From NCBI RefSeq assembly GCF_052114605.1, contig NZ_JBFRFB010000012.1, positions 83,999 through 147,998 on the forward strand: a DNA stretch of 64,000 nt. Reading direction: 5' to 3'. The DNA comes from Microvirga sp052114605. GTDB lineage: Bacteria > Pseudomonadota > Alphaproteobacteria > Rhizobiales > Beijerinckiaceae. The notes under the pieces were generated by a model, which worked only from the letters and a program-made list of their open reading frames with translations, did not search any database and was not told the DNA's origin. Shown piece after piece: positions 17,638 to 25,962 of the stretch. The translations under genes were made by a program, and so were the position numbers. Each line of letters begins with the position of its first letter. The first letter of the stretch is position 1.

Positions 17638-19352
17638 GCGCAGGCGCCGTGGCCCAGGCCGCTCATATTCTCCTCGTCGAGGATTCCGAAACGCAGGCCC
17701 TTCAGCTCCGGTACATGCTGGAGACGAACGGCTTCAGCGTGTCCTGGCACGCCACCGCCGAGGCGGCGCTCGACGGCCTGAACGAGAAGCTGCCCGACCT
17801 CGTGATCGCCGATTACCACCTGCCCGGCATGAACGGCGACGAGCTGACCCGCCAGATGCGCCTGAACGTGCGCACCCGGGCTACGCCCGTGATCATGCTG
17901 ACCGAAGCCCGCGAGCGGGGCGTGGAGCGGCAGGGGCTGGAGAGCGGCGCCGACGCCTATATCTCGAAATCCGCCGAGCAGGAGCTGATCATCCTGCGTA
18001 TCAAGGCTCTCCTGCGCCGCCGGGCTCCGCCGCCCGAATCGAAGGATGAGAGCGAGGCGCCGAGCTTCGGCACCTTCCGCCGCGCCTGCGTTCTCGTTGT
18101 CGATGACAGCACGACCCGGCGCATCGCCATGCAGGATCTGCTCGCCCGCGAGGGCTATTCCGTCACCCAGGCCAGCGATGCCGTCGCCGCGCTCCAACAG
18201 ATCCGCAGCCCCGGCTCCACCTGGGACTGCGTGCTGGTCAATCTCCTGAGCCCCAGCTTCGACGGCATCGAGCTGTGCCGGCAGCTCAACACCTATCGCG
18301 GCCTTGCCCCCATGCCGGGCATGGAGGTGCCGAGCTTCGCCATTGTCGGCCTCGGCAACGAAGAGGGAGGCGACATGCTCGCCCGCGCTTTCTCCGCCGG
18401 TGTGGACGACATCGTGCCCACGACCGTGGAGCCCGACGTGATGCGGGTGCGCATCCGCGCGCTCGTGCGCCGCAAGCTCATGCAGGACGAGAACTGGCGC
18501 ATCGAGGCCGAGCTGCGCGGGCGTGAACTGGCGCTGGCCCGCGCCCGGGCGGAGGCGGCGTCAGCCGAGGCCCTCGCCAAGGCGAATCGGGAGCTGGAGG
18601 AGGCGAATCAACGGCTGAAGGGAACACAGGCCCAGCTCGTCCAGGCAGCCAAGATGGCCTCCTTGGGCGAATTGGTGGCCGGCATCGCGCATGAGATCAA
18701 CAATCCGCTCGCCTTCGTTCAGGCCCATCAGGGAACCGTGGAGCGTCTTTTAGGCGAGATCGCCACGAGGCTGCCGCCCGAGACCGGCCTGGAGCGGCAG
18801 GTCGCCAAGTCCCAGGACCGGGTGGGCGCGATGAAGCTGGGTCTGGGGCGGATCCAGGAGCTCGTTCTCAATCTCAGGCGCTTCTCACGCCTCGACGAGG
18901 GCGATTTCCAGACCGTCAACGTGCCGGAATCCATCGAAACCGTGCTGGCCCTCCTCGGCCATAAGATCGGGGCGCGGATCGATGTCCGCCGCCGTTACGA
19001 GGCCGCGCCGGACCTTTATTGCTCCCCAGCCCTTCTCAACCAGGTGGTGATGAACATCGTCGGCAACGCCGCCGATGCGATCAAAAGTACCGGGGCGATC
19101 GATATTGAAACCGAAAGCGACGAGACAACCTATACCATCAGGATCAGCGATACGGGTCCGGGCATCCCAGCAGAGCTGAGGGAGCGAATTTTCGAGCCGT
19201 TCTTCACGACAAAATCCGTGGGGTCCGGAACCGGGCTTGGCCTTGCGATTGCCTATAGCGTCGTTCAGGCCCACAAAGGATCGCTTACGGTGGATGAGGG
19301 GCCTCTCGGCGGCGCTTCTTTCACCATCACGATCCCGAGACGAATTGGTTGA
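17634..19352 (+). CDS. REC-REC-histidine kinase (CheS3-like)
   Basis: 572 residues with no membrane segment: receiver 1 (Asp60 in IADYHLPGMNG), receiver 2 (about residues 155-285), a coiled-coil linker rich in Arg/Ala/Glu, then a HisKA domain with His353 in AHEINNPL. The HATPase domain has N box NIVGNAADAI, SDTGPGIP and GTGLGLAI. Two N-terminal receivers on a soluble kinase within a chemosensory operon is the layout of CheS3 of Rhodospirillum centenum, which receives phosphate from the hybrid kinase CheA3 and controls cyst formation. In receiver 2 the phosphoacceptor position is Asn203 (NLLSPSFDG), and the expected Lys near the end of the domain is not seen, so it looks like a pseudo-receiver. 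Four-base overlap with cheB; one-base overlap with the next gene. Confidence 0.9.
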   Translation: MSAGAVAQAAHILLVEDSETQALQLRYMLETNGFSVSWHATAEAALDGLNEKLPDLVIADYHLPGMNGDELTRQMRLNVRTRATPVIMLTEARERGVERQGLESGADAYISKSAEQELIILRIKALLRRRAPPPESKDESEAPSFGTFRRACVLVVDDSTTRRIAMQDLLAREGYSVTQASDAVAALQQIRSPGSTWDCVLVNLLSPSFDGIELCRQLNTYRGLAPMPGMEVPSFAIVGLGNEEGGDMLARAFSAGVDDIVPTTVEPDVMRVRIRALVRRKLMQDENWRIEAELRGRELALARARAEAASAEALAKANRELEEANQRLKGTQAQLVQAAKMASLGELVAGIAHEINNPLAFVQAHQGTVERLLGEIATRLPPETGLERQVAKSQDRVGAMKLGLGRIQELVLNLRRFSRLDEGDFQTVNVPESIETVLALLGHKIGARIDVRRRYEAAPDLYCSPALLNQVVMNIVGNAADAIKSTGAIDIETESDETTYTIRISDTGPGIPAELRERIFEPFFTTKSVGSGTGLGLAIAYSVVQAHKGSLTVDEGPLGGASFTITIPRRIG

Positions 19353-21271
19353 TGATGCTTGCGAGTGAGATGAAAGCGGAAAACGGAACGATCCTGGTCG
19401 TCGATGACGAGCCGGACATTCTCGTTGCGCTCGAGGATCTCTTCGAGGGCGATTACCGCGTGCTGACCGCATCGTCGCCGATCAAGGCGCTCGACATCAT
19501 CAAGCATGAACCGGACATCGCGATCATCATCTCCGATCAGCGCATGCCGGAAATGCCAGGCGATGAATTTCTCGCCAAGGCGCGCATCTCCACCAATGCG
19601 GAAGCGATTCTCCTGACGGGTTATGCGGATCTGAAAGCGGTCATCGGCGCGGTCAACAAGGGCCGCATCATGGCCTACATGCCCAAGCCCTGGGATCCCG
19701 ACGCGCTCTCCAACATGGTGGCCGTCGCCTATCAGCGCCGCCGACTCGCGCAGGAACTCGACACCGAGCGCGCGCTGCTGCGCGGCCTGATGGAAAGTTC
19801 CGACGATCTGATCTCCTTCAAGGATCGCGACGGACGATTCGTGCGGCTCAATTCAGCCAAGGCGAAAAGCATCGCGGGTCAAGCGGATGCCTGCATCGGC
19901 CATCGTGAGCGCGATTTCGTTTCGCCCCAGCGTGCGCAGATGATCGAAGAGGCTGAACGGCGCGCCATTGCTGCGAAAGCGCCCGATGAAGTCGTCGAGG
20001 AACGCATCGGCGCTGAGAGCGAAACGCAATGGTTCCTCATCAACCACATTCCGATCCTCGATGAATCGGGCGCAGTGACGAAGCTCGCCACCATCGAGCG
20101 CAACATCACCGAGCGCAAGCTGATGGAGATGCGCCTGCGCCAGGCCGACAAGATGCAGGCGCTCGGCACGCTCGCCGGTGGCGTGGCGCATGATTTCAAC
20201 AATCTGCTCATGGCCGTGCTCGGCAGTCTCGATCTCGCCTCCCGCCGCGCGCCCGATGATCCGCGTCTCACGCGGCTTCTGCAGAACGCAACTTACGCAG
20301 CCGAGCGCGGCGCTTCGCTGACGCAGAGGCTTCTGAGCTTCAGCCGGCAGCGCGACCTGCGGCTCCAGGCCGTCGACGTCAACCAGGTGATCGTCGAGAT
20401 GAACGATCTGCTGATGCGCACGCTGGGCGGCATGATCCGCATCGAGAAACAACTCGCGGACAGCCTTTGGACGGCAATGGTCGATCCGGATCAGCTCGAA
20501 CTCGCGATCCTGAATCTCTGCATCAATGCCCGCGACGCGATGCCGGAGAACGGCATCCTCACTCTTTCCACGCGCAACGAGAATGTCGAGGACGGGCGCA
20601 TCGCGGATCTCGCCCAAGGCGAATACGTGGTGATCGCGGTGGCGGATACGGGCACGGGCATTCCGCCCGAGGTCCTGTCGCGCGTGCTGGAGCCGTTCTT
20701 CACGACCAAGGATGTGGGCAAGGGAACGGGCCTTGGCCTGCCGATGGTCTATGGCCTTGCGCAGCAATCCGGCGGCACGGTGGTCATCAACAGCACATTG
20801 GGCGCGGGCACCACCGTGGAACTCTATCTCTCGCGCACCAGCGTGGAAAACCCGAAGGATCCCGCCCGGCAGGTGGAAACCGAGATTGCCGCCCGCAAGG
20901 TGCGCGTCCTCCTGGTCGACGACGACGCGGAGGTGCGGACCGTCACGGCCGCCTATCTCTCCGAGATGGGCCACCGGGTGGTGGAAGCCGCCGACGGCGC
21001 GACGGCGCTCGATATACTCCGGGCGGACAACCATCTCGACCTGCTGATCGCCGACTTCGCCATGCCTGGGATGACCGGGACGGAACTCGCCGACAAGGCA
21101 CGCCTCGTCCGGCCCGATCTCGGCGTCCTTCTGGTGACGGGCTATGCGGACCCGGCCCGGATGCCGGACAAGTACCTGCTCCTGAACAAACCCTTCAGCC
21201 GCACGGATCTCGCCGCCAAGGTCGTCGAGGCTGCCCCTACGGAACAGAGCGAAGCCTCGGCTTCGGCTTGA
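19352..21271 (+). CDS. REC-PAS-histidine kinase-REC hybrid
   Basis: 639 residues, soluble. Domain order: receiver 1 (Asp62 in ISDQRMPEMPG), a PAS domain (about 150-255), HisKA with His280 in AHDFNNLL, and HATPase (LNLCINARDAMPE; ADTGTGIPPEV; GTGLGLPM). A C-terminal receiver has Asp568 (IADFAMPGMTG). The HDFNN-type H box places it with hybrid kinases that commonly pass phosphate within the protein to the C-terminal receiver. It is the last gene of the chemosensory operon and the best local candidate for the output step, but it has no DNA-binding, GGDEF, EAL or Hpt domain. The final effector is therefore elsewhere. Start ATG 19352 overlaps the preceding stop (TGATG); ATG 19355 and 19370 are alternatives. 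Confidence 0.9.
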   Translation: MMLASEMKAENGTILVVDDEPDILVALEDLFEGDYRVLTASSPIKALDIIKHEPDIAIIISDQRMPEMPGDEFLAKARISTNAEAILLTGYADLKAVIGAVNKGRIMAYMPKPWDPDALSNMVAVAYQRRRLAQELDTERALLRGLMESSDDLISFKDRDGRFVRLNSAKAKSIAGQADACIGHRERDFVSPQRAQMIEEAERRAIAAKAPDEVVEERIGAESETQWFLINHIPILDESGAVTKLATIERNITERKLMEMRLRQADKMQALGTLAGGVAHDFNNLLMAVLGSLDLASRRAPDDPRLTRLLQNATYAAERGASLTQRLLSFSRQRDLRLQAVDVNQVIVEMNDLLMRTLGGMIRIEKQLADSLWTAMVDPDQLELAILNLCINARDAMPENGILTLSTRNENVEDGRIADLAQGEYVVIAVADTGTGIPPEVLSRVLEPFFTTKDVGKGTGLGLPMVYGLAQQSGGTVVINSTLGAGTTVELYLSRTSVENPKDPARQVETEIAARKVRVLLVDDDAEVRTVTAAYLSEMGHRVVEAADGATALDILRADNHLDLLIADFAMPGMTGTELADKARLVRPDLGVLLVTGYADPARMPDKYLLLNKPFSRTDLAAKVVEAAPTEQSEASASA

Positions 21272-21366
21272 CCGAATTTACCAATTTGACGCTGAGCTGT
21301 GGATGAAAATCCGGTCAAGCCTCAGGAATCCTTTAAAATCGCGGAAAATTGACATCGCAGGAAATT

Positions 21367-21418
21367 CAAAATTCGCGCCGGAAAGGCATGAAATGGTAAA
21401 ATTCGTCTAAAATTCGTC
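21367..21418. repeat. Tandem 11-bp direct repeats upstream of dppA
   Basis: TAAAATTCGTC occurs twice back to back (21397-21407, 21408-21418), and a related CAAAATTCGCG lies at 21367-21377, about three helical turns upstream. The tandem copies sit about one helical turn apart in an AT-rich gap between the kinase gene and dppA. The arrangement suggests an operator, but no regulator can be named. Confidence 0.45.
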
Positions 21419-21436
21419 CAAGCTTGCGTGGATAGA

Positions 21437-21466
21437 TTGACATTATTGGGGCTTCGCACCTTAACT
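21437..21466 (+). promoter_or_regulatory. Possible sigma70-type promoter of dppA
   Basis: A perfect TTGACA at 21437-21442 is followed after 18 bp by TTAACT (21461-21466), a weak match to a -10 box. The direct repeats end 18 bp upstream. It lies about 50 bp before the dppA start, in the expected place. Confidence 0.35.
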
Positions 21467-21513
21467 TCGTCACAGAACGGCCACGAGTAGCGCCGTCTCA
21501 GAGGACCAACATA

Positions 21514-23115
21514 ATGAAGAAATCAGCCCTTTTCGCAGCGATCTGCGTTCCGGCTTTCCTGGCCGCCGCCCCGCTGGCCGCCAAAACCCTCGTTTACTGC
21601 TCAGAGGGCAGCCCGGAAAACTTCTATCCCGGTATCAACACCACCGGCACCTCCTTCGACGTGAACGAGCACATCTACGACAATATCGTCGATTTCGAGC
21701 GCGGCGGCACCAAAGTCGTCCCCGGCCTCGCCGAGAAGTGGGACATCTCTGCTGACGGCACAGTCTACACGTTCCACATCCGCAAGAACGCGAAGTTCCA
21801 CTCCAACAAGAATTTCAAGCCGACCCGCACCCTGAATGCCGACGACATCGTGTTCATGTTCGAGCGTCAGTGGAAGGAAGAGAATCCTTATTTCAAGGTG
21901 ACGAGCCCGAACCACTCCTACTTCACCGACATGGGCATGCCCAAGCTGCTGAAGTCGGTCGAAAAGGTCGACGACTACACCGTCAAGATCACGATCAATC
22001 AGCCTGAAGCCCCGTTCCTGGCGAACCTCGCCATGCAGTGGGCTGGCGTCCAGTCGAAGGAATATGCCGATGCCATGCTGAAGGCCGGCACCCCTGAGAA
22101 GGTCGACCAAGACCCAATCGGCTCCGGCCCGTTCTCCCTCGTGCAGTACCAGAAGGATGCCATCGTCCGCTTCAAGGCTTTTCCTGAGTACTGGGGTGGC
22201 AAGGCAAAGATCGACGATCTCGTGTTCTCGATCACGCCGGACGCCTCCGTTCGCTGGGCCAAGCTCCAGAAGGGTGAGTGCCACGTGATGCCGTATCCGA
22301 ACCCAGCTGACATCGAGGCCATTAGGAAGGACCCGAACGTCACGCTGATGGAGCAGGCCGGCCTCAACATCGGCATGCTCGCCTACAACACCCAGAAGAA
22401 GCCCTTCGACGACGTGCGCGTCCGCAAGGCGCTCAACATGGCCATCGACAAGAAGGCTCTCGTCAAGGCGATCTATCTCGACTCGGGCGTCCCGGCCATC
22501 AACCCGATCCCGCCGTCCATGTGGTCGTACAACAAGTCCGTCAAGGACGACGAGTACAACCCGGAAGCCGCCAAGAAGCTTCTCGCCGAAGCTGGCTATC
22601 CGAATGGTCTTGAGACCGATCTGTGGGCCATGCCCGTCCAGCGCCCGTATAACCCGAACGGCAAGCGCATGGCCGAGCTGATGCAGGCTGATCTCGCCAA
22701 GGTTGGCGTGAAGGCTGAGATCAAGTCCTATGAGTGGGGCGAGTATCGCAAGCGCGCCCAGGCCGGCGAGCACCAGATGGTGCAGCTCGGCTGGACCGGC
22801 GACAACGGCGATCCGGACAACTTCCTTCACACCCTGCTCGGCTGCGCCTCGGCACAGAGCGCCTCGGGCTCGAACGTTGCGAAGTTCTGCTACAAGCCCT
22901 TCGACGATCTCGTCACCAAGGCGAAAGTCGTGACCGATCAGGCTGAGCGCACGAAGCTCTACGAGCAGGCTCAGGTGATCTTCAAGGAGCAGGCTCCCTG
23001 GTTTACGATCGCCCATGCCGTGCAGCTGAAGCCCGTCCGCAAGGAAGTGGTTGACTTCAAGCTGTCGCCTTTCGGTCGCCACACCTTCTACGGCGTGGAT
23101 ATCAAGGGTAAGTAA
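21514..23115 (+). CDS. dppA: Dipeptide ABC transporter substrate-binding protein
   Basis: 533-residue periplasmic binding protein of the SBP_bac_5 family, close in length and sequence to enterobacterial DppA. The signal peptide (residues 1-23) is followed by KTLVYCSEGSPENFYP, near the mature start of DppA, then PGLAEKW, FHIRKNAKFH and the GSGPF motif. It captures dipeptides (some homologues also bind haem or delta-aminolevulinate) for the DppBCDF importer encoded next. The start is preceded by AGAGGA at 21500-21505. A strong terminator separates it from dppB, which should give more binding protein than permease. Confidence 0.93.
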   Translation: MKKSALFAAICVPAFLAAAPLAAKTLVYCSEGSPENFYPGINTTGTSFDVNEHIYDNIVDFERGGTKVVPGLAEKWDISADGTVYTFHIRKNAKFHSNKNFKPTRTLNADDIVFMFERQWKEENPYFKVTSPNHSYFTDMGMPKLLKSVEKVDDYTVKITINQPEAPFLANLAMQWAGVQSKEYADAMLKAGTPEKVDQDPIGSGPFSLVQYQKDAIVRFKAFPEYWGGKAKIDDLVFSITPDASVRWAKLQKGECHVMPYPNPADIEAIRKDPNVTLMEQAGLNIGMLAYNTQKKPFDDVRVRKALNMAIDKKALVKAIYLDSGVPAINPIPPSMWSYNKSVKDDEYNPEAAKKLLAEAGYPNGLETDLWAMPVQRPYNPNGKRMAELMQADLAKVGVKAEIKSYEWGEYRKRAQAGEHQMVQLGWTGDNGDPDNFLHTLLGCASAQSASGSNVAKFCYKPFDDLVTKAKVVTDQAERTKLYEQAQVIFKEQAPWFTIAHAVQLKPVRKEVVDFKLSPFGRHTFYGVDIKGK

Positions 23116-23134
23116 GGCTTTTCCATTGGCCTCC

Positions 23135-23166
23135 GGCGGAGCAGCTTCTGGCTGCTCCGCCTTTTT
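23135..23166 (+). terminator. Intrinsic terminator/attenuator between dppA and dppB
   Basis: A perfect 11-bp stem (GGCGGAGCAGC at 23135-23145 with GCTGCTCCGCC at 23151-23161), a five-base loop and then five T. It probably lets only part of the transcripts reach dppBCDF. Confidence 0.85.
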
Positions 23167-23180
23167 CCGTTTTATAAGAC

Positions 23181-24191
23181 ATGATCCGCTTCATCCTGAC
23201 CCGACTGAGCCTCCTCATTCCGACCTTCATCGGAATCACACTGGCGGCCTTCTTCCTAATCCGGCTCGTCCCTGGCGACCCGATCGAAACCATGGCCGGC
23301 GAGCGCGGCATTGATCCCGTACGCCACGAGCAGCTCAAGAAGGATTTCGGTTTGGATCAGCCCTTGCTGGTTCAATACGGAATCTATGTCAGCCGCGTGC
23401 TGCATGGCGATCTCGGCAAATCGATCGTCACGCGGGAATCCGTGCTGACTGAATTCCAGAGCCTGTTTCCGGCAACGGTCGAGCTGGGCATCTGCGCCAT
23501 TCTGTTCGCTCTGATCCTCGGCATTCCGGCAGGAATTCTGGCTGCGGTGCGGCGAAACTCGATCTTCGATCACGGCGTGATGGGGATTTCCCTGACCGGA
23601 TATTCCATGCCGATCTTCTGGTGGGGCCTGATCCTCATCCTGCTGTTCTCCGTACAATTCGGCTTGACGCCGGTCTCGGGCCGCATCGACGTGATCTATT
23701 ACATCGAGCCGGTCACGGGCTTCCTCCTGATCGACTCGCTCCTGTCGGATGATGAGGGCGCATTCAGGTCGGCTCTCGAGCATCTGATCCTGCCGACCAT
23801 CGTGCTTGGGACCGTGCCGCTTGCGGTCATTGCCCGCATGACGCGCTCGGCCATGCTCGAAGTTCTGGGCGAAGACTATATCCGCACGGCGAAAGCCAAA
23901 GGTCTTTCACGTTTCCGCATTATCGCCCTGCACGCCCTGCGCAACGCCATGATCCCGGTCGTAACCGTGATCGGCCTGCAGATCGGCGTGCTGTTCACAG
24001 GTGCCATCCTGACCGAGACGATCTTCTCATGGCCGGGCATCGGCAAATGGCTGATCGAGGCGATCTTCCGCCGTGATTACCCTGTACTTCAGGGAGGCAT
24101 TCTGCTCGTCGGCGCCATCGTCATGAGCGTGAACCTGATCGTCGACCTGACTTACGGCATCATCAATCCGCGCATTAGGCATACGCGATGA
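23181..24191 (+). CDS. dppB: Dipeptide ABC transporter permease DppB
   Basis: 336-residue inner-membrane permease of the BPD_transp_1 family. The N-terminus (MIRFILTRL) and VPGDP loop are typical of DppB/OppB. About six membrane helices are visible, and the EAA coupling motif region (EDYIRTAKAKGLSRFRI) contacts the ATPases. Overlaps dppC by four bases. Confidence 0.94.
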   Translation: MIRFILTRLSLLIPTFIGITLAAFFLIRLVPGDPIETMAGERGIDPVRHEQLKKDFGLDQPLLVQYGIYVSRVLHGDLGKSIVTRESVLTEFQSLFPATVELGICAILFALILGIPAGILAAVRRNSIFDHGVMGISLTGYSMPIFWWGLILILLFSVQFGLTPVSGRIDVIYYIEPVTGFLLIDSLLSDDEGAFRSALEHLILPTIVLGTVPLAVIARMTRSAMLEVLGEDYIRTAKAKGLSRFRIIALHALRNAMIPVVTVIGLQIGVLFTGAILTETIFSWPGIGKWLIEAIFRRDYPVLQGGILLVGAIVMSVNLIVDLTYGIINPRIRHTR

Positions 24192-25102
24192 CAACTGAAA
24201 CCATGGAAGCTCCGTCCGTCGCCGCGCCGACGGCCACCCCGCCCCACCCCTTCCGCGAGTTCTGGGGCTATTTCAGCGCCAATCACGGCGCCGTCGCAGG
24301 CCTTGTCGTGATCGTCGTCGTGGTGCTGCTCGCCCTGTTCGCGGATGTGGTGGCGCCTCACTCGCCTTACATCACCGACACCACCATCGCCCTGAAGCCG
24401 CCGTTCTGGCAGGAGGGCGGCTCGATCGCCTATCCGCTCGGAACGGACCCGATCGGACGCGACATGCTCTCGCGCCTCATCTACGGCGCGCGTCTGTCGC
24501 TTTTGATCGGCATCATGGTCGTAACGGTATCGATCTTGATCGGCACCGTTCTCGGCCTTGTCGCCGGTTATGTGCGCGGCTTGACCGAGATCGCCATCAT
24601 GCGCGTGATGGACATCATCCTCACCCTGCCGAGCCTGCTGCTGGCCATCGTGATCGTCGCGATCCTGGGCCCCGGCCTCATCAACTCGATGACGGCCGTG
24701 GCGCTTGTGATCCTGCCGCATTACGTGCGCCTTGCACGCGCGGCCGTCATCACCGAGGTCTCGAAGGATTACGTCATGGCGGCCCGCGTCAGCGGTGCCG
24801 GACCCTTGCGCCTGATGTTCAAGGAAGTGCTGCCGAACTGCACCGCGCCTCTCATCGTGCAGGCTTCGCTCGGCATCTCGACCGCGATCCTCGACGCCGC
24901 GGCGCTCGGCTTCCTCGGCCTCGGCGCACAGCCGCCGTCGCCTGAATGGGGCACCATGCTGGCCGATGCGCGTGAATTCGTGCTTCGCGCCTGGTGGGTC
25001 GTGACCTTCCCCGGCTTCGCGATTCTCATCACGGTGCTGGCCTTCAACCTTCTGGGCGACGGCCTTCGCGATGCCCTCGATCCGAAACTGAAGAGGTCCT
25101 GA
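24188..25102 (+). CDS. dppC: Dipeptide ABC transporter permease DppC
   Basis: 304-residue partner permease: cytosolic N-terminus with the FREFWGYFSANHGAV-type lead, first helix about residues 38-57, the periplasmic segment PLGTDPIGRDMLSR typical of DppC/OppC, and five further helices. The EAA loop reads DYVMAARVSGAGPLRLMFKEVLPN. Its start overlaps dppB by four bases; the stop is two bases before dppD. Confidence 0.94.
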   Translation: MTTETMEAPSVAAPTATPPHPFREFWGYFSANHGAVAGLVVIVVVVLLALFADVVAPHSPYITDTTIALKPPFWQEGGSIAYPLGTDPIGRDMLSRLIYGARLSLLIGIMVVTVSILIGTVLGLVAGYVRGLTEIAIMRVMDIILTLPSLLLAIVIVAILGPGLINSMTAVALVILPHYVRLARAAVITEVSKDYVMAARVSGAGPLRLMFKEVLPNCTAPLIVQASLGISTAILDAAALGFLGLGAQPPSPEWGTMLADAREFVLRAWWVVTFPGFAILITVLAFNLLGDGLRDALDPKLKRS

Positions 25103-25104
25103 TC

Positions 25105-25962
25105 ATGGCGCTTCTTGAAATCGAGAATCTCGTCGTCGAGTTTCAGACCACTACCGGCATGTTCCGGGCGGTCGACGGGGTGTCGCTGAAAGTGCACGAG
25201 CGCGAGGTGCTGGCCATCGTCGGCGAATCCGGCTCGGGCAAATCCGTGTCGATGCTCGCCGTGATGGGGCTCCTGCCCTGGACGGCGAAGGTCACCGCCG
25301 ACAAGATGACCTTCAACGGCCGCGATCTCCTGAGCCTGTCCGATTCCGAGCGCCGCAAGATCGTCGGCAAGGACATCGCGATGATCTTCCAAGAGCCGGT
25401 GGCAAGCCTCAATCCGTGCTACACCGTCGGCTTCCAGATCGAGGAAGTCTTACGCTTCCATCTCGGCCTCGGACGGAAGGAACGGCGTGCCCGCGCCATC
25501 GAGCTTCTGACCGCCGTCGGCATTCCCAATCCCGCCGAGCGCCTGGATTCGTTCCCGCACCAGATGTCGGGCGGCCAGTGCCAGCGCGTGATGATCGCCA
25601 TGGCCATCGCCTGCAATCCGAAACTGTTGATCGCAGACGAACCGACCACCGCGCTCGATGTCACTATCCAGAAGCAGATTCTCGACCTTCTCGTGGATCT
25701 TCAGGCCAAGTATGGCATGGGCATGATCATGATCACGCACAACATGGGCGTGGTCGCAGAGACCGCCGACCGTGTCGTGGTGCAGTACAAAGGCCGCAAG
25801 ATGGAAGAAGCCGACGTTCTGTCGCTGTTCGAGAACCCGCGCAGCAACTACACGAAGGCCCTTCTTGCCGCGTTGCCGGACAACGCCACGGGCGACCGTC
25901 TGCCCACCATCGCCGATTATTTCAAGGACGGAAGCGAGATCGCCGGAGCGGCCGTATCATGA
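25105..25962 (+). CDS. dppD: Dipeptide ABC transporter ATPase DppD (short form)
   Basis: 285-residue ATPase: Walker A GESGSGKS, Q loop FQEPVASLNP, signature MSGGQCQR, Walker B LLIADEP. The ATG at 25105 follows the dppC stop directly and has AAGAGG upstream; the frame is open earlier inside dppC. The enterobacterial family members are about 327 residues, with a C-terminal Cys-containing extension. Here the protein stops soon after the ABC core and that extension is missing. Overlaps dppF by four bases. Confidence 0.92.
   Translation: MALLEIENLVVEFQTTTGMFRAVDGVSLKVHEREVLAIVGESGSGKSVSMLAVMGLLPWTAKVTADKMTFNGRDLLSLSDSERRKIVGKDIAMIFQEPVASLNPCYTVGFQIEEVLRFHLGLGRKERRARAIELLTAVGIPNPAERLDSFPHQMSGGQCQRVMIAMAIACNPKLLIADEPTTALDVTIQKQILDLLVDLQAKYGMGMIMITHNMGVVAETADRVVVQYKGRKMEEADVLSLFENPRSNYTKALLAALPDNATGDRLPTIADYFKDGSEIAGAAVS

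Noticed and set aside
19352..21271. WspR-type diguanylate cyclase at the end of the chemosensory operon
   Set aside because: No GGDEF-type motif is present in this gene or anywhere I looked in the window; it is a hybrid histidine kinase.
21397..21418. CRISPR-like repeats
   Set aside because: Only two adjacent 11-bp copies with no spacers and no cas genes in the window.
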